Shown: positions 7,112 to 16,416, counted from the stretch's first letter. The stretch: DNA of 64,000 nt from Pseudomonadota bacterium (GCA_021798915.1 JAJZBM010000004.1:124001-188000), one strand, 5' to 3'. The notes: a model not told the origin generated them from the sequence alone. Made by a program: numbers and translations.

Positions 7112-8605
7112 TCAATGAATATCATCACCGTGATGATCCGGATCGAGATCGGCAAATCGGGTGAACTCGGCCTCGAAGAAGAGGTCGATCTTGCCGGTCG
7201 GGCCGTGGCGCTGTTTCGCGATGAACAACTCGGCTTTGTTATAGACCTGATCCATGTCGCGTTGCCATTTGGCGAGCGCGTCCTGGTATTTTTCCTCCGA
7301 CTCGAACGCGAGCTGCTTGGGCGCGCGCTGCTGGAGATAGTATTCATCGCGATAGATGAACATCACCGCGTCCGCATCCTGCTCGATGGTGCCGGATTCG
7401 CGCAGATCGGAAAGTTGCGGGCGCTTGTCGTCGCGGCTTTCGACGGCGCGCGAGAGCTGGGAGAGGGCCATCACCGGGACCGCCAATTCCTTGGCGATCG
7501 CCTTCAGCCCCTGGGTGATCTGGCTGATTTCGAGCACCCGGTTTTCCGGCCGCGTGCCGGCGGCGGGGCGCATGAGCTGGAGATAATCGACCACCACCAA
7601 AGCGAGGCCGCTGGTGCGCTTGAGCCGGCGGCAGCGGGTGCGGAGCGCAGAGAGCGTGATCGCCGGTGTGTCGTCGATCTCCAGCGGCAAGCCGGTCAGG
7701 GTGCGGCTGACCTCGACGAAGCGGTCGAAATCACGCTGGGCGATATCGCCGCGGCGGATGCGGTCGCTGCTGATGCGGGCGTTTTCGGCGAGAATGCGGG
7801 CGGCGAGCTGTTCGGCGCTCATCTCGAGCGAGAAAATCGCCACCGCCGCCCGCGGGGCCGCACCGGCGGCGGCCTCGGCGCGGAGTGCGAGAGCCGCGCC
7901 AAAGGCGATCTTGGTCGCCAGCGCGGTTTTCCCCATGCCCGGCCGGCCGGCGAGGATCAGGAGATCGGCGGGATGGAGGCCGCCCAGGCGCTGGTCAAGA
8001 TCGCGGAGCCCGGTCGAAAGGCCGGAGACATGGCCACTCCGCCGGAACGCCCGCTCGGCGCCGGTGATCGCCTCGGTCAGCGCGCGATCGAAGGTGATGA
8101 AGCCGCCCTCGGCCGAGCCGCGCGTCGCGAGGTCGAACAACGCCTGCTCGGCGGCCTCGATCTGCGCCCGGCCGTCGATCGCCTCCTCGTCGCCGAACGC
8201 GCGGTTGACCACCACCTCGCCGAGATCGACGAGCTGGCGGCGGATCCAGGAATCGTGGATGGCGCGGCCATAATCGCCGGCGTTGATGATGCCGACCATG
8301 GCGCCGAGCAACTGGGCGAGATAGGCGGTGCCGCCAACCTCGGCGAGGATGCCGGAATGCTCGAACTCCGCTTTCAGTGTCACCGCGTCGGCGAGCTGCC
8401 CGGCTTCGACGCGGCGCGCGATCGCTTGATAGATCCGGCCATGGATCGGGTCGGCGAAATGCTCGGGCGCCAGGAATTCCGACACCCGCTCATAGGCCTT
8501 GTTATTGGCGAGAAGCGCGCCGAGAAGGGCCTGCTCGGCCTCGAGATTGGCGGGCGGTAGGCGCAGCGTGGCACCACCGGGCGGCGCGGGGTCGAACTTG
8601 TTCAT
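7112..8605 (-). CDS. dnaB: Replicative DNA helicase DnaB
   Basis: A 497-residue hexameric 5'-3' helicase for chromosome replication. The N-terminal DnaB domain opens at about residue 17 with 'PPANLEAEQALLGALL', Walker A is 'GRPGMGKT' at 220-227, Walker B is 'LALVVVDYLQLM', and 'SQLSRAVESRDDKRPQLSDL' is the classic late motif. Length is normal and there is no intein interruption. It is downstream of nusB on the same strand, as is common in alphaproteobacteria. Two palindromic repeats separate it from alr. Confidence 0.97.
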   Translation of the reverse strand: MNKFDPAPPGGATLRLPPANLEAEQALLGALLANNKAYERVSEFLAPEHFADPIHGRIYQAIARRVEAGQLADAVTLKAEFEHSGILAEVGGTAYLAQLLGAMVGIINAGDYGRAIHDSWIRRQLVDLGEVVVNRAFGDEEAIDGRAQIEAAEQALFDLATRGSAEGGFITFDRALTEAITGAERAFRRSGHVSGLSTGLRDLDQRLGGLHPADLLILAGRPGMGKTALATKIAFGAALALRAEAAAGAAPRAAVAIFSLEMSAEQLAARILAENARISSDRIRRGDIAQRDFDRFVEVSRTLTGLPLEIDDTPAITLSALRTRCRRLKRTSGLALVVVDYLQLMRPAAGTRPENRVLEISQITQGLKAIAKELAVPVMALSQLSRAVESRDDKRPQLSDLRESGTIEQDADAVMFIYRDEYYLQQRAPKQLAFESEEKYQDALAKWQRDMDQVYNKAELFIAKQRHGPTGKIDLFFEAEFTRFADLDPDHHGDDIH

Positions 8606-8714
8606 GCCGGCGGCACTCTACCCCACCCGGCGCCCGGCGTCGTGCCTGCATGCCCTGTGGATTGGGTGAATAAAGGGGATGGTTTGCCCAATGGCGCCAT
8701 TCAGCGCGGGCCGC

Positions 8715-9194
8715 TCAGTATGGGCCGGCAAATTCCGCCGCCCGGCGCGCGCGGGCGATGTGGTTGAGAACGCCATTGATCAGGCCCGGCTCGTCGCCGG
8801 AAAAAAATCCGTGCGCGATATCGAGATATTCGTTGATCACCACCCGCGCCGGCGGCCCGTCCGCCATCAGAATCTCGGTAACCGCGGCGCGCAGCAAGGC
8901 GCGCAGCACCGCGTCGAGCCGCGCCAGCGGCCATTCCGGCGGCAGGGCATCGACGATGTCGTGATCCAGCACCTCGTTGCGCGCGGCGGCGCGCAGGATA
9001 CGCGCGAACAGATCGACCTCGGCCTCCGGCACGCGTCCTTCGGCGAAGCCACCCGCGCCCGGCGGATCGCCGAGGCGGTGGCGGATGAATTCCTGCATCA
9101 CCGTCTCCACGCTTTGCTCGCGCTGCTCGGCCTGGAACAAAGCCTGCACCGCGGCGACCCGGGAGGCGGTGCGTGGGCGGGCGCGCGCGGTCAT
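8715..9194 (-). CDS. nusB: Transcription antitermination protein NusB
   Basis: A 159-residue all-helical RNA-binding protein that joins NusE/S10 on boxA RNA during rRNA antitermination. It begins 'TARARPRTASRVAAVQALFQ', the typical 'R..A...LYQ' opening, and ends with the conserved 'PGLINGVLNHIAR'. The ATG at 9194 is chosen; a GTG five codons upstream is possible. It lies 16 bases after ribH on the same strand, the usual ribH-nusB pairing. Confidence 0.93.
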   Translation of the reverse strand: MTARARPRTASRVAAVQALFQAEQREQSVETVMQEFIRHRLGDPPGAGGFAEGRVPEAEVDLFARILRAAARNEVLDHDIVDALPPEWPLARLDAVLRALLRAAVTEILMADGPPARVVINEYLDIAHGFFSGDEPGLINGVLNHIARARRAAEFAGPY

Positions 9195-9210
9195 CGGGGG
9201 TTTCGACACA

Positions 9211-9693
9211 TCACAGCGCCCCGAGGCGACGGCCGGCGTCGATCTGCTTGAGCACCGCGACCGCCGCCTCCGCCCCCTTGTTGTGGCCATCGGTGCCGGC
9301 GCGTGCTTCCGCCTGGGCCAGGGTGTCGACGGTGAGGAGGCCGGTGCCGAGCGCGATGCCGTAGGTCAATGAGAGCTGCATCAGCCCGTTCATCGCGGCG
9401 CTGCAGATGAATTCGTAATGGTCGGTCTCACCACGCACCACGCAGCCGAGCGCGATGAAGCCGTCGAAACGCTTCGCGCCGCGCAGGGCGAGGCGGATCG
9501 CCTGGGCGAGTTCATAGGCGCCGGCGACATCGATGGTCTCGTGCGCCGCCCCGGCAGCGTCGAGAATACCCTCCGCCCCCCGCGAAAGACCATCGACCAC
9601 CGCCTGATAATAAGGCGCGCGGACGATGAGAACGGCGGGCGGCGGGCCGGAAATCTCGGGCGCCCGTGGCAGCGCCGCGTCCTCGGTGCTCAT
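9211..9693 (-). CDS. ribH: 6,7-dimethyl-8-ribityllumazine synthase
   Basis: A 160-residue lumazine synthase that condenses 3,4-dihydroxy-2-butanone 4-phosphate with the ribitylamino-uracil intermediate, the penultimate step of riboflavin synthesis. Recognised by 'IDVAGAYELAQAIRLAL', 'ALGCVVRGETDHYEF' with the catalytic histidine, and 'GLLTVDTLAQAEARAG' (usual form GVLT.....QA..R.G). Its ATG overlaps the ribBA stop by four bases, so translation is coupled within the riboflavin operon. Confidence 0.95.
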   Translation of the reverse strand: MSTEDAALPRAPEISGPPPAVLIVRAPYYQAVVDGLSRGAEGILDAAGAAHETIDVAGAYELAQAIRLALRGAKRFDGFIALGCVVRGETDHYEFICSAAMNGLMQLSLTYGIALGTGLLTVDTLAQAEARAGTDGHNKGAEAAVAVLKQIDAGRRLGAL

Positions 9694-10844
9694 CGGCGCG
9701 CCTCCGCCGCCGGCGCCTCGATCGGCCGCTGCTCGATGATCTCGATGCCGTAACCGTCGAGGCCGACGATGGTGCGCGGCGTGTTGGAGAGCAGGATCAG
9801 ATCGCGCACCCCGAGATCGAGCAGGATTTGCGCGCCGATGCCGTAATTGCGGAGTTCGAGCGGCGGCCGCTCGGCGACGGCGAGCAGGCGCACCCGCTCG
9901 GAAAGCGCGTTCTGGCGGTGCTCGCGCAGCAGCACCACGACGCCGCGCCCCTCGCGTTCGATCATCGCCATCGCGCCATGCAGGCTGGAGCTATGGGCGC
10001 CGCCGAGAATGTCATCGAGGAGATCGACCGCGTGCATGCGCACCAGAACCGGCCCGGGCGCGCCGAGATCGCCCTTGACCAGCGCCAGATGCTCGCTGTG
10101 CTCGACGGTGGTCGCATAGACGCAGAGCGTCCAGCCGCCGCCGATGGCGTGTTCGATATGCCCCTCCTGCACCCTGCGCACCAGCTTCTCGGTGCGGCGG
10201 CGATAGGTGATGAGATCGGCGATGGTGCCGAGCTTGAGGTTGTGGAGCTGGGCGAAGGCGACGAGATCGGGCAGCCGCGCCATGCTGCCGTCATCGTTCA
10301 TGATCTCGCAGATCACGCCGGCGGGGATCAGACCGGCGAGACGGGCGATGTCCACCGCCGCCTCGGTATGGCCGGCGCGGACCAGCGTCCCGCCCTCGCG
10401 CGCGGCGAGCGGAAAAACATGGCCGGGGGTGGTGATGTCCGCCCGCCGCGCCTCCGGGTTGATCGCAACCGCGATGGTATGGGCGCGGTCGGCGGCGGAA
10501 ATGCCGGTGGTGACACCTTCGCGCGCCTCGATCGAGACGGTGAAGGCGGTCTGGTGGCGGGTGCCGTTCGACTGGCTCATCAGCGGCAGGCCGAGTTGTT
10601 CGATCCGCGCCTGGGTGAGGGCGAGACAGATCAGCCCGCGCGCGTGCCGGGCCATGAAATTGACCGCATCCGGGGTCGCGAACTGCGCCGGAATGACGAG
10701 ATCGCCCTCGTTCTCGCGGTCCTCGTCATCGACGAGGATGAACATCCGCCCGGCCTGGGCCTCGGCGATCAATTCCTCGGCGGTCGCGAAATAGGTCGAG
10801 AGATGGGCGGTTTTCAGCGTATCCGGCATGGTTCTGTCCTTCAT
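9690..10844 (-). CDS. ribB: 3,4-dihydroxy-2-butanone 4-phosphate synthase with degenerate GTP cyclohydrolase II domain
   Basis: A 384-residue RibBA-shaped protein. The N-terminal half is a convincing DHBP synthase: '[11 protein letters not shown]' (acidic metal-binding loop), '[13 protein letters not shown]' and '[11 protein letters not shown]'. The C-terminal half aligns in shape with GTP cyclohydrolase II ('EGRGVVVLL', '[16 protein letters not shown]', 'LLSNTP'), but the zinc ligands C-x10-C-x-C are absent: the segment reads '[17 protein letters not shown]' with no cysteine. It probably makes only DHBP, with cyclohydrolase activity supplied elsewhere. Its start overlaps the ribE stop by four bases. 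A second ATG at 10829 is also possible. Confidence 0.93.
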   Translation of the reverse strand: MKDRTMPDTLKTAHLSTYFATAEELIAEAQAGRMFILVDDEDRENEGDLVIPAQFATPDAVNFMARHARGLICLALTQARIEQLGLPLMSQSNGTRHQTAFTVSIEAREGVTTGISAADRAHTIAVAINPEARRADITTPGHVFPLAAREGGTLVRAGHTEAAVDIARLAGLIPAGVICEIMNDDGSMARLPDLVAFAQLHNLKLGTIADLITYRRRTEKLVRRVQEGHIEHAIGGGWTLCVYATTVEHSEHLALVKGDLGAPGPVLVRMHAVDLLDDILGGAHSSSLHGAMAMIEREGRGVVVLLREHRQNALSERVRLLAVAERPPLELRNYGIGAQILLDLGVRDLILLSNTPRTIVGLDGYGIEIIEQRPIEAPAAEARR

Positions 10845-11458
10845 GGCCGCGCCTGGAGCCGCGCGACATAGCGCGCCAGCAGGTCGATTTCGATATTCAC
10901 CGCCATCCCCGGGGCGAGGGCGCCGAACCCGGTGACCGCGGCGGTATGGGGGATGATATTGACGCCAAAATCATTTTCCGCCGCCGTCCCCGGCCCCCCG
11001 ACCTCGTTCACGGTCAGCGAGACGCCGTCGATCGCAACGCTGCCCTTCTCGGCAACGAAGCGGGCGAGGGTCGCGGGCAGACGAAAGCGAAAGCGCGTCG
11101 AGCCGTTCTCGGGGATCGCGGCGAGGGTTTCGCCGACGCCATCGACATGGCCGGAGACGAGATGGCCGCCGAGTTCGTCGCCTAGGCGAAGCGCGCGTTC
11201 GAGATTGACCGGGCTTCCGGGACGCCAGGCGCCGAGCGTGGTGCGGGCGAGGGTCTCGGCGGAGACGTCGGCGGCGAACCAGTCCGCCCCACGCGCGATG
11301 ACGGTGAGACAGCAGCCCGAGCAGGCGATCGAGGCGCCGAGCGCGATCGCTCCGGTATCCGGCCAGGGGGCGGCGATGACGAGGCGCATATCGGCGCCGG
11401 CGCCGAGCGGGCGGATTTCGCGCACCGTGCCGAGTGCGGTGATGATGCCGGTGAACAT
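10841..11458 (-). CDS. ribE: Riboflavin synthase, alpha subunit
   Basis: A 205-residue enzyme that dismutates two lumazine molecules into riboflavin and the pyrimidine precursor. It shows the twofold internal repeat of the family: 'MFTGIITALGTV' with 'IACSGCCLTV' in the first half and 'LVSGHVDGVGE' with 'IDGVSLTVNEV' in the second. Length is normal. It begins right after ribD (one base apart) and overlaps ribBA by four bases, placing it in the glyA-nrdR-rib-nusB run. Confidence 0.95.
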   Translation of the reverse strand: MFTGIITALGTVREIRPLGAGADMRLVIAAPWPDTGAIALGASIACSGCCLTVIARGADWFAADVSAETLARTTLGAWRPGSPVNLERALRLGDELGGHLVSGHVDGVGETLAAIPENGSTRFRFRLPATLARFVAEKGSVAIDGVSLTVNEVGGPGTAAENDFGVNIIPHTAAVTGFGALAPGMAVNIEIDLLARYVARLQARP

Positions 11459-12577
11459 CTATGCCGTCCTCTCGAACTCGCTCAATACGTCTTCGCCGAG
11501 CAGGGTCACGGCGCGGCGCGCGAAACGCGGCAGCGCCGCGAGGCTGGTTGCGCCGAACCCCTGTGCCGCCGGCCAGCCATCGCCGCCCATCACGGTCGGC
11601 GCATGAAACCAGGCCAGCCGATCCACCAGATCGTCACGGAGCAGCGCCGCCGCAAGCTGCGCCCCCCCCTCGACCAGCAAGCGGGTGATGCCGGCCTGGC
11701 CGAGGGCACGCAAGCCGGCGGCGAGATCGACCCCGGCCTCGGCGCCGGGCAGTGGAAACAGCCGCGCGCCGAGATCGGTGAAAACCCGCCGGCGCGCGGC
11801 CTCGGCGCGATCATGGATGAGAAACCAGACCGGCCCGAGATCGAGGCTGGCGAGGACGCTCGCGGTGAGCCGGGTGCGGAGATGGCTGTCGGCGATCACC
11901 CGCACCACCGGGCGGGCGCGAAACCCGGAGAGGCGGCAGGTGAGGCGCGGATCATCGGCGAGCAGGGTTCCGACCCCGACCAGCACCGCGTCATGGCGGC
12001 CACGCAAGGCGTGCGCCGCGCGGCGGGCGGGCTCACCGGTGATCCACTGGCTTTCGCCGGCATGGGTCGCGATGCGGCCATCGAGGGTGGTCGCGAGCTT
12101 GAGGGTCACCAGCGGCCGGCCGCGCGTCACCGCGCTCACGAAACCGGCGGCGAGATCGGCCGCCGCATCCGCCATCACCGCCTCGACGACGTCGATCCCG
12201 GCGGCGCGGAGGGCGGCGATGCCGGCGCCGTTGACGCGCGGATCAGGATCGCGGAGCGCAACCACCACCCGGCTGACGCCGGACGCGATCAGCGCCGCGG
12301 TGCAAGGCGGCGTGTGGCCGACATGGCAGCAAGGTTCGAGCGTGACATAGGCGGTGGCGCCTTGAGCCGCCGCCCCGGCCATGGCCAGCGCCTCGGTCTC
12401 GGCATGTGGCCGGCCGCCGGGTGCGGTCGCACCCCGGCCGACGACCCGGCCATCGCGATCGACGATGACGCAGCCGACGGCGGGGTTGGGCCAGGTCTCG
12501 CCGAGCCGGCGCGCCGCCAGGGCGAGGGCGGCGCGCATATGATCCCGATCGGCGGCGGCACTCTCAGCCCTGGTCAT
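11459..12577 (-). CDS. ribD: Bifunctional diaminohydroxyphosphoribosylaminopyrimidine deaminase / uracil reductase
   Basis: A 372-residue fusion of two riboflavin enzymes. The N-terminal deaminase has '[10 protein letters not shown]', the zinc and catalytic '[11 protein letters not shown]', and '[14 protein letters not shown]'. The C-terminal NADPH reductase starts near '[16 protein letters not shown]' and includes '[14 protein letters not shown]'. The ATG at 12577 overlaps the nrdR gene by 14 bases and gives a normal N-terminus; an ATG at 12538 just before '[11 protein letters not shown]' is the alternative. It precedes ribE. Confidence 0.94.
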   Translation of the reverse strand: MTRAESAAADRDHMRAALALAARRLGETWPNPAVGCVIVDRDGRVVGRGATAPGGRPHAETEALAMAGAAAQGATAYVTLEPCCHVGHTPPCTAALIASGVSRVVVALRDPDPRVNGAGIAALRAAGIDVVEAVMADAAADLAAGFVSAVTRGRPLVTLKLATTLDGRIATHAGESQWITGEPARRAAHALRGRHDAVLVGVGTLLADDPRLTCRLSGFRARPVVRVIADSHLRTRLTASVLASLDLGPVWFLIHDRAEAARRRVFTDLGARLFPLPGAEAGVDLAAGLRALGQAGITRLLVEGGAQLAAALLRDDLVDRLAWFHAPTVMGGDGWPAAQGFGATSLAALPRFARRAVTLLGEDVLSEFERTA

Positions 12578-13019
12578 CGAGGGAGCCGAGAAATGCCTCG
12601 AAATCCTTGGCTTCGCGGAAATCGCGATAGACGCTGGCGAAGCGCACATAGGCGACTTCATCGACCTCGCGCAGCGTCTCCATCACCGCTTCGCCGATCT
12701 GCTGGCTCGCGATGTCATTCTCGCCGCTGGCCTCCAACTGGCGGACGATGCCGTTGACGATGCGTTCGATCCGCTCCTCCTGCACCGGGCGCTTCCTGAG
12801 GGCGATGCGCACCGAACGGGCGAGCTTGTCGCGCTCGAACGGCACCCGCCGGCCATCGGCCTTGACCACGGTGAGTTCGCGTAACTGCACCCGTTCGACG
12901 GTGGTGAAACGCTGGCTGCAGGCCGGGCAGAAGCGCCGCCGGCGGATCGCCGCCGCGTCATCGGAGGGGCGGCTGTCCTTGACCTGGGTATCATCATGCC
13001 CGCAGAACGGACAGCGCAT
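12564..13019 (-). CDS. nrdR: Transcriptional repressor NrdR
   Basis: A 151-residue regulator of ribonucleotide reductase genes. The N-terminal zinc ribbon has '[20 protein letters not shown]' and a second pair in 'FCPAC'. The ATP-cone follows ('[16 protein letters not shown]'). It senses ATP/dATP and binds NrdR boxes upstream of nrd operons, none of which lie in this window. A longer upstream frame would overlap glyA and is rejected. The glyA-nrdR-ribD order is conserved in alphaproteobacteria. Confidence 0.96.
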   Translation of the reverse strand: MRCPFCGHDDTQVKDSRPSDDAAAIRRRRFCPACSQRFTTVERVQLRELTVVKADGRRVPFERDKLARSVRIALRKRPVQEERIERIVNGIVRQLEASGENDIASQQIGEAVMETLREVDEVAYVRFASVYRDFREAKDFEAFLGSLDDQG

Positions 13020-13023
13020 CGTC

Positions 13024-14367
13024 TCAGCGTCCGGCGCCGAGGGACGGATAGATCGGAAAACGCCGGCAGAGTTCCGCGACCCGCGCCGCGACCGCGGCCT
13101 CGGCAGCTTCATTGGCGCCGTCATTGCTGTGGGCGAGACCCTCCAGCACGTCCCCGATCATCGCGCCGACGGCGCGGAATTCCGCGATGCCGAAGCCACG
13201 CGTCGTTGCCGCCGGGGTGCCGAGACGGATGCCGGAGGTGATCGCCGGCTTCTCCGGATCGAACGGGATCGCGTTCTTGTTGGCGGTGATGCCGGCGCGC
13301 TCCAGACTCGCTTCGGCGGCCTTGCCGGTGACCCGCTTGGGGCGGAGATCGACCAGCATCAGATGGCTGTCGGTGCCGCCGGTGACGATCGCCAGGCCCT
13401 GTTCGACCAGGCTCTGCGCCAGCGCCTTGGCGTTGTCCACGACCCGCGCCTGATAGGCGCGGAATTCCGGGCGCAAGGCCTCGCCGAAAGCCACCGCCTT
13501 GGCGGCGATGACATGCATCAAGGGCCCGCCCTGGAGCCCCGGAAACAGCGCCGAATTGATCTTCTTGGCAAGCTCGGGATCGTTGGTCAGCACCATGCCA
13601 CCGCGCGGGCCGCGCAGCGTCTTGTGGGTGGTGGTGGTGACGACATGGGCATGCGGCAGCGGGCTCGGATAGAGCCCGGCGGCGACGAGGCCGGCGAAAT
13701 GCGCCATATCGACCATGAACCAGGCGCCGATCGCGTCGGCCACCTTGCGGATGCGGGCGAAATCGATGATCCGCGGATAGGCGGATCCCCCGGCGATGAT
13801 CAGCTTCGGCCGCTCGGCGCGCGCGAGACGCTCCAATTCCTCGTAATCGAGCAAGCCATCCTCGCGGCGGACGCCATATTGCACGGCGCGGAACCATTTG
13901 CCGGAGAGATTGGGCGCGGCGCCATGGGTCAGATGCCCACCGGCGGCGAGGCTCATGCCGAGGATGGTCTCGCCGGGCTGGAGCAGGGCGAGAAACACGG
14001 TCTGATTGGCCTGCGCCCCGGAATGCGGCTGGACATTGGCGAATTCGGCCGAAAACAGCGCCTTTGCCCGCGCGATCGCAAGTTCTTCAGCGACGTCGAC
14101 AGCGGCGCAACCGCCATAATAACGCCGGCCGGGATAGCCTTCGGCGTATTTGTTGGTGAGCACCGAGCCCTGCGCCTCGAGCACCGCGCGCGAGACGATG
14201 TTCTCACTCGCGATCAGCTCGATGCCGTCCTGCTGGCGCGCCAGTTCGCGCGCGATCGCCCGCGCCAGTTCGGGATCGGCCTCGCCGAGCGACGCCTCGA
14301 AAAACCGTGTCCCGGAAAACTGTGCCGCGTCCGGCGCCGCGCGATGCTCAGGCATATCTTTTCCCAT
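13024..14367 (-). CDS. glyA: Serine hydroxymethyltransferase
   Basis: A 447-residue PLP enzyme interconverting serine and glycine with tetrahydrofolate, the main source of one-carbon units. Lys249 in '[14 protein letters not shown]' is the Schiff-base lysine; '[10 protein letters not shown]' and '[15 protein letters not shown]' are the family's cofactor and substrate motifs. Length is normal. A second ATG at 14355, with GGGA spaced well before it, may be the true start. It is four bases upstream of nrdR, and a BamE-like lipoprotein gene lies upstream on the same strand. Confidence 0.97.
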   Translation of the reverse strand: MGKDMPEHRAAPDAAQFSGTRFFEASLGEADPELARAIARELARQQDGIELIASENIVSRAVLEAQGSVLTNKYAEGYPGRRYYGGCAAVDVAEELAIARAKALFSAEFANVQPHSGAQANQTVFLALLQPGETILGMSLAAGGHLTHGAAPNLSGKWFRAVQYGVRREDGLLDYEELERLARAERPKLIIAGGSAYPRIIDFARIRKVADAIGAWFMVDMAHFAGLVAAGLYPSPLPHAHVVTTTTHKTLRGPRGGMVLTNDPELAKKINSALFPGLQGGPLMHVIAAKAVAFGEALRPEFRAYQARVVDNAKALAQSLVEQGLAIVTGGTDSHLMLVDLRPKRVTGKAAEASLERAGITANKNAIPFDPEKPAITSGIRLGTPAATTRGFGIAEFRAVGAMIGDVLEGLAHSNDGANEAAEAAVAARVAELCRRFPIYPSLGAGR

Positions 14368-14472
14368 GCTCCAAAGACCGATTCATGAGCGCGTCTAGCA
14401 CCGCGCGCGGCGCGGGGGAACCGCGCCCGCCGGGGGGCTGGGCCGCGCCATCCATTTTCACGAGAACACCGG

Positions 14473-15036
14473 CTACGGTATGCCGCCGCCCATCCCCATC
14501 CCGCCGAATCCGCCGCCCATCATGCCGCCGGCGCCGGGCACGGTGCTGCCCATGCCGGCCCCGTTCATGCCCATGCCGGCCATCATGCCGCCGAACGGAT
14601 TGATCATGCCGATACCGCTCACGATCTGATCCCAGGCCGAGACATTGCCGCCCGGCGAGGGCGTGATGCGATCGACCACCCGCACCGGCAGCGCGTCCTT
14701 CTGGCCGAGCGTCTTGATCGCCCGCAAGACGCCTTTGTCGTCGAACGTCAGGAGCACCACCTCCTGCTTGGCGACCTCGAGGGTGCTGGCGACGATCGGC
14801 TTGGTCACCTGGCCGATATAAATCCAGGTATTGTCGTCGAATGTCGCCTTCGAGGTCGGGGTGCCGAGCAGGGATCGCGCGTCGGCGCGCGTCGAGACCC
14901 CGGGCACCAGCTCCGCGAGCTGATCGGGGTCGACCGGATTGCCACGCACCTGGGTCGGCGGCGCGAGCGGGCCGCACGCGCCGAGGGCACCGAGCAGGAC
15001 GAACAACGCGAACAGGCGAACGGAAGCGGCAAGCAT
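14473..15036 (-). CDS. BamE/SmpA-like outer membrane lipoprotein with Gly/Met-rich tail
   Basis: A 187-residue lipoprotein. The signal peptide ends in the lipobox 'LLGALGACGPL', and the BamE/OmlA fold follows ('PDQLAELVPGVSTRADARSL', 'WIYIGQ', 'LLTFDDKGVLRAI'). BamE helps the Bam complex insert outer membrane proteins. Unusually, roughly the last 45 residues are low-complexity glycine and methionine ('GMMAGMGMNGAGMG' and similar). The ATG at 15036 is fixed by the signal peptide and a GAGG ribosome site; the much longer open frame upstream is an artefact of high GC. The bc1 chaperone gene is divergent. Confidence 0.88.
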   Translation of the reverse strand: MLAASVRLFALFVLLGALGACGPLAPPTQVRGNPVDPDQLAELVPGVSTRADARSLLGTPTSKATFDDNTWIYIGQVTKPIVASTLEVAKQEVVLLTFDDKGVLRAIKTLGQKDALPVRVVDRITPSPGGNVSAWDQIVSGIGMINPFGGMMAGMGMNGAGMGSTVPGAGGMMGGGFGGMGMGGGIP

Positions 15037-15270
15037 CAGCAAACCTCGGCGATATGACCGAACTCCCGGCCGGGTATCGAGTCCCCGCGCATCTGACCAC
15101 CGGCATTTGACCCGCGAAACCCAGGCGCTATGTCTCGCACGCGGCCTCGACAATGGCGACAGGAACGGCCGCGCCGCCGCCCGGCATCGGGTTCGCGCCC
15201 TTTTTCGGCGATCGCGGGGCGGCATGCAAGACGTATTCAGCGCCGGGGTGCGCCCCGGCGGCGCGAGAGG

Positions 15271-15831
15271 ATGGGTGGAGTGGCGGATTTGGCGTTCTGG
15301 CGGCGCGGGCAGCGGGAGCGAGCCGGGTTTTCCCTTTATGGCCACGCCGTGGGCGCGGCGCGGCGGCCGTTTTTCTATGACGTCCTCGCCGTTCCCGATA
15401 CGCTCGATGGCCGCTTCGACCTTATCGGGCTCCATGTCTCGCTTCTCATCCGCCGCCTCCGCCATGACCGCCGGCCCGGCCCGGCGCTGGCGCAGGCGGT
15501 GTTCGATGCGATGTTTTCGGACATGGATATCAATCTGCGCGAACTCGGCGTCGGCGATCTTTCGGTCGGCAAAAGAGTGCGGGCGATGTGGGAGGCGCTG
15601 CATGGCCGCGCCCGCGCCTATGAGGCGGCGCTCGATGCCGGCGACGCCGCCGCCCTCGCCGCGGCGCTGGCGCGCAATGTCTGGCGTGGCGGCGCAGCAC
15701 CCCGGGCGGAGGCGCTGGCGGCGATCATGATGGCGAGCGACGCCGCCCTCGCCCGCCAGGCGCTCGCCACCCTCGCCGCCGGCGAGGTCACCTTCCCTGC
15801 CCCCGAAACCCTGCCCGGCGGCCGCCCGTGA
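15271..15831 (+). CDS. Ubiquinol-cytochrome c chaperone (Cbp3/UQCC1 family)
   Basis: A 186-residue homologue of mitochondrial Cbp3, which assists cytochrome b/bc1 complex assembly. The family core is clear: 'FYDVLAVPDTLDGRFDLIGL', 'MFSDMDINLRELGVGD' and 'VGKRVRAMWEALHGRARAYE'. Start choice is between ATG 15271 and GTG 15280; a GAGAGG sits right before the ATG and nine bases before the GTG, so the GTG is a real alternative. It is first in a plus-strand run with yceD, rpmF, plsX, fabH, ihfA and merR, a conserved alphaproteobacterial order. Confidence 0.9.
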   Translation: MGGVADLAFWRRGQRERAGFSLYGHAVGAARRPFFYDVLAVPDTLDGRFDLIGLHVSLLIRRLRHDRRPGPALAQAVFDAMFSDMDINLRELGVGDLSVGKRVRAMWEALHGRARAYEAALDAGDAAALAAALARNVWRGGAAPRAEALAAIMMASDAALARQALATLAAGEVTFPAPETLPGGRP

Positions 15832-16376
15832 CGCCGGAATTCCACCGCCCGCGCGCACAGGCGAGCCTCGCCACGGCCGGCGAGACGGTGGCGATCGCGG
15901 CCCGGCATGGCGAACGCGCCGCGCTCGCGCGGCGCTTCGCCCTGCCCGCCATCGCCCATTTCGCGGCGCGGTTTCATCTTCTCCCGGCGATCGACGGCAG
16001 CGTGCTCGCAGAGGCCCGCCTCGTCGCCCGCTTCACCCAGATCTGCGTCGTCAGCCTGACCCCGTTCAGCGCGACGATCGCCGCCCCGTTCACCGTCCGC
16101 TTCGTCCCCGCCGGGCGCGAGTCGGAGGGGGACGATCCGGAGGCGGTCGATACCATCGGCGTCACCGCCGGGATGCTCGATCTCGGCGAGGCGGCGGCGG
16201 AGCAATTCGCGCTCCTCCTCGACCCCTACCCGCGCCTGCCCGGGGCGACCCTGCCCGCTGCCTTTGCCGCCCCGCTCGACGCTGGCCCACCGGATGCTGG
16301 CCCACCGGATGCTGGCCCACCGGACGCTGGCCCGGCCCATCCCTTCTCGGCGCTGGCGGCGCGTCTTCGCCGTTGA
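15828..16376 (+). CDS. yceD: YceD/DUF177 family protein
   Basis: A 182-residue member of the YceD (DUF177) family, almost always encoded just before rpmF; family members have been linked to 23S rRNA accumulation and large-subunit biogenesis. The conserved region includes 'CVVSLTPFSATIAAPFTVRF' and 'AAEQFALLLDPYPRLPG'. The GTG start overlaps the preceding TGA by four bases (GTGA). A 15-base tandem repeat near the 3' end encodes DAGPP about four times, in a segment where relatives are variable. Confidence 0.85.
   Translation: MTPEFHRPRAQASLATAGETVAIAARHGERAALARRFALPAIAHFAARFHLLPAIDGSVLAEARLVARFTQICVVSLTPFSATIAAPFTVRFVPAGRESEGDDPEAVDTIGVTAGMLDLGEAAAEQFALLLDPYPRLPGATLPAAFAAPLDAGPPDAGPPDAGPPDAGPAHPFSALAARLRR
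16278..16335 (+). repeat. 15-bp tandem repeat inside yceD (DAGPP x ~4)
   Basis: Units start at 16278, 16293, 16308 and 16323, with consensus GATGCTGGCCCACCG; copies differ only at the third base and at the truncated end. It adds an Asp-Ala-Gly-Pro-Pro array near the C-terminus. Because the unit is a multiple of three, length changes keep the frame. Confidence 0.9.
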
Positions 16377-16378
16377 GC

Positions 16379-16416
16379 GCATCCCCTTGTCGTCAGGGGA
16401 TGCGTCTGCTAGACGC
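16379..16416 (+). promoter_or_regulatory. Two overlapping hairpins between yceD and rpmF
   Basis: A perfect nine-base stem GCATCCCCT/AGGGGATGC with loop TGTCGTC (16379-16403) shares its last two bases with a second stem GCGTCT/AGACGC with loop GCT (16402-16416). There is no U-tract, so it is not a classic terminator. It could be a processing or attenuation structure in the rpmF leader. Confidence 0.45.

Noticed and set aside
6989-8560. Long plus-strand open frame opposite dnaB
   Set aside because: It is the antisense shadow of dnaB, created by high third-position GC; its start lies in the palindromic repeats and its residue composition (Arg/Gly/Ala/Glu) has no family signature.
9690-13019. 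FMN riboswitch in the riboflavin gene run
   Set aside because: Genes overlap or are a few bases apart, leaving no leader, and none is seen upstream of glyA.
15037-15858. N-terminal extension of the BamE-like gene to 15858
   Set aside because: The extra residues are antisense to the bc1 chaperone gene, and the lipoprotein signal and GAGG ribosome site fix the start at 15036.
16278-16335. Short CRISPR-like array
   Set aside because: Units are directly abutting with no spacers and are in frame inside yceD, so it is a coding tandem repeat.
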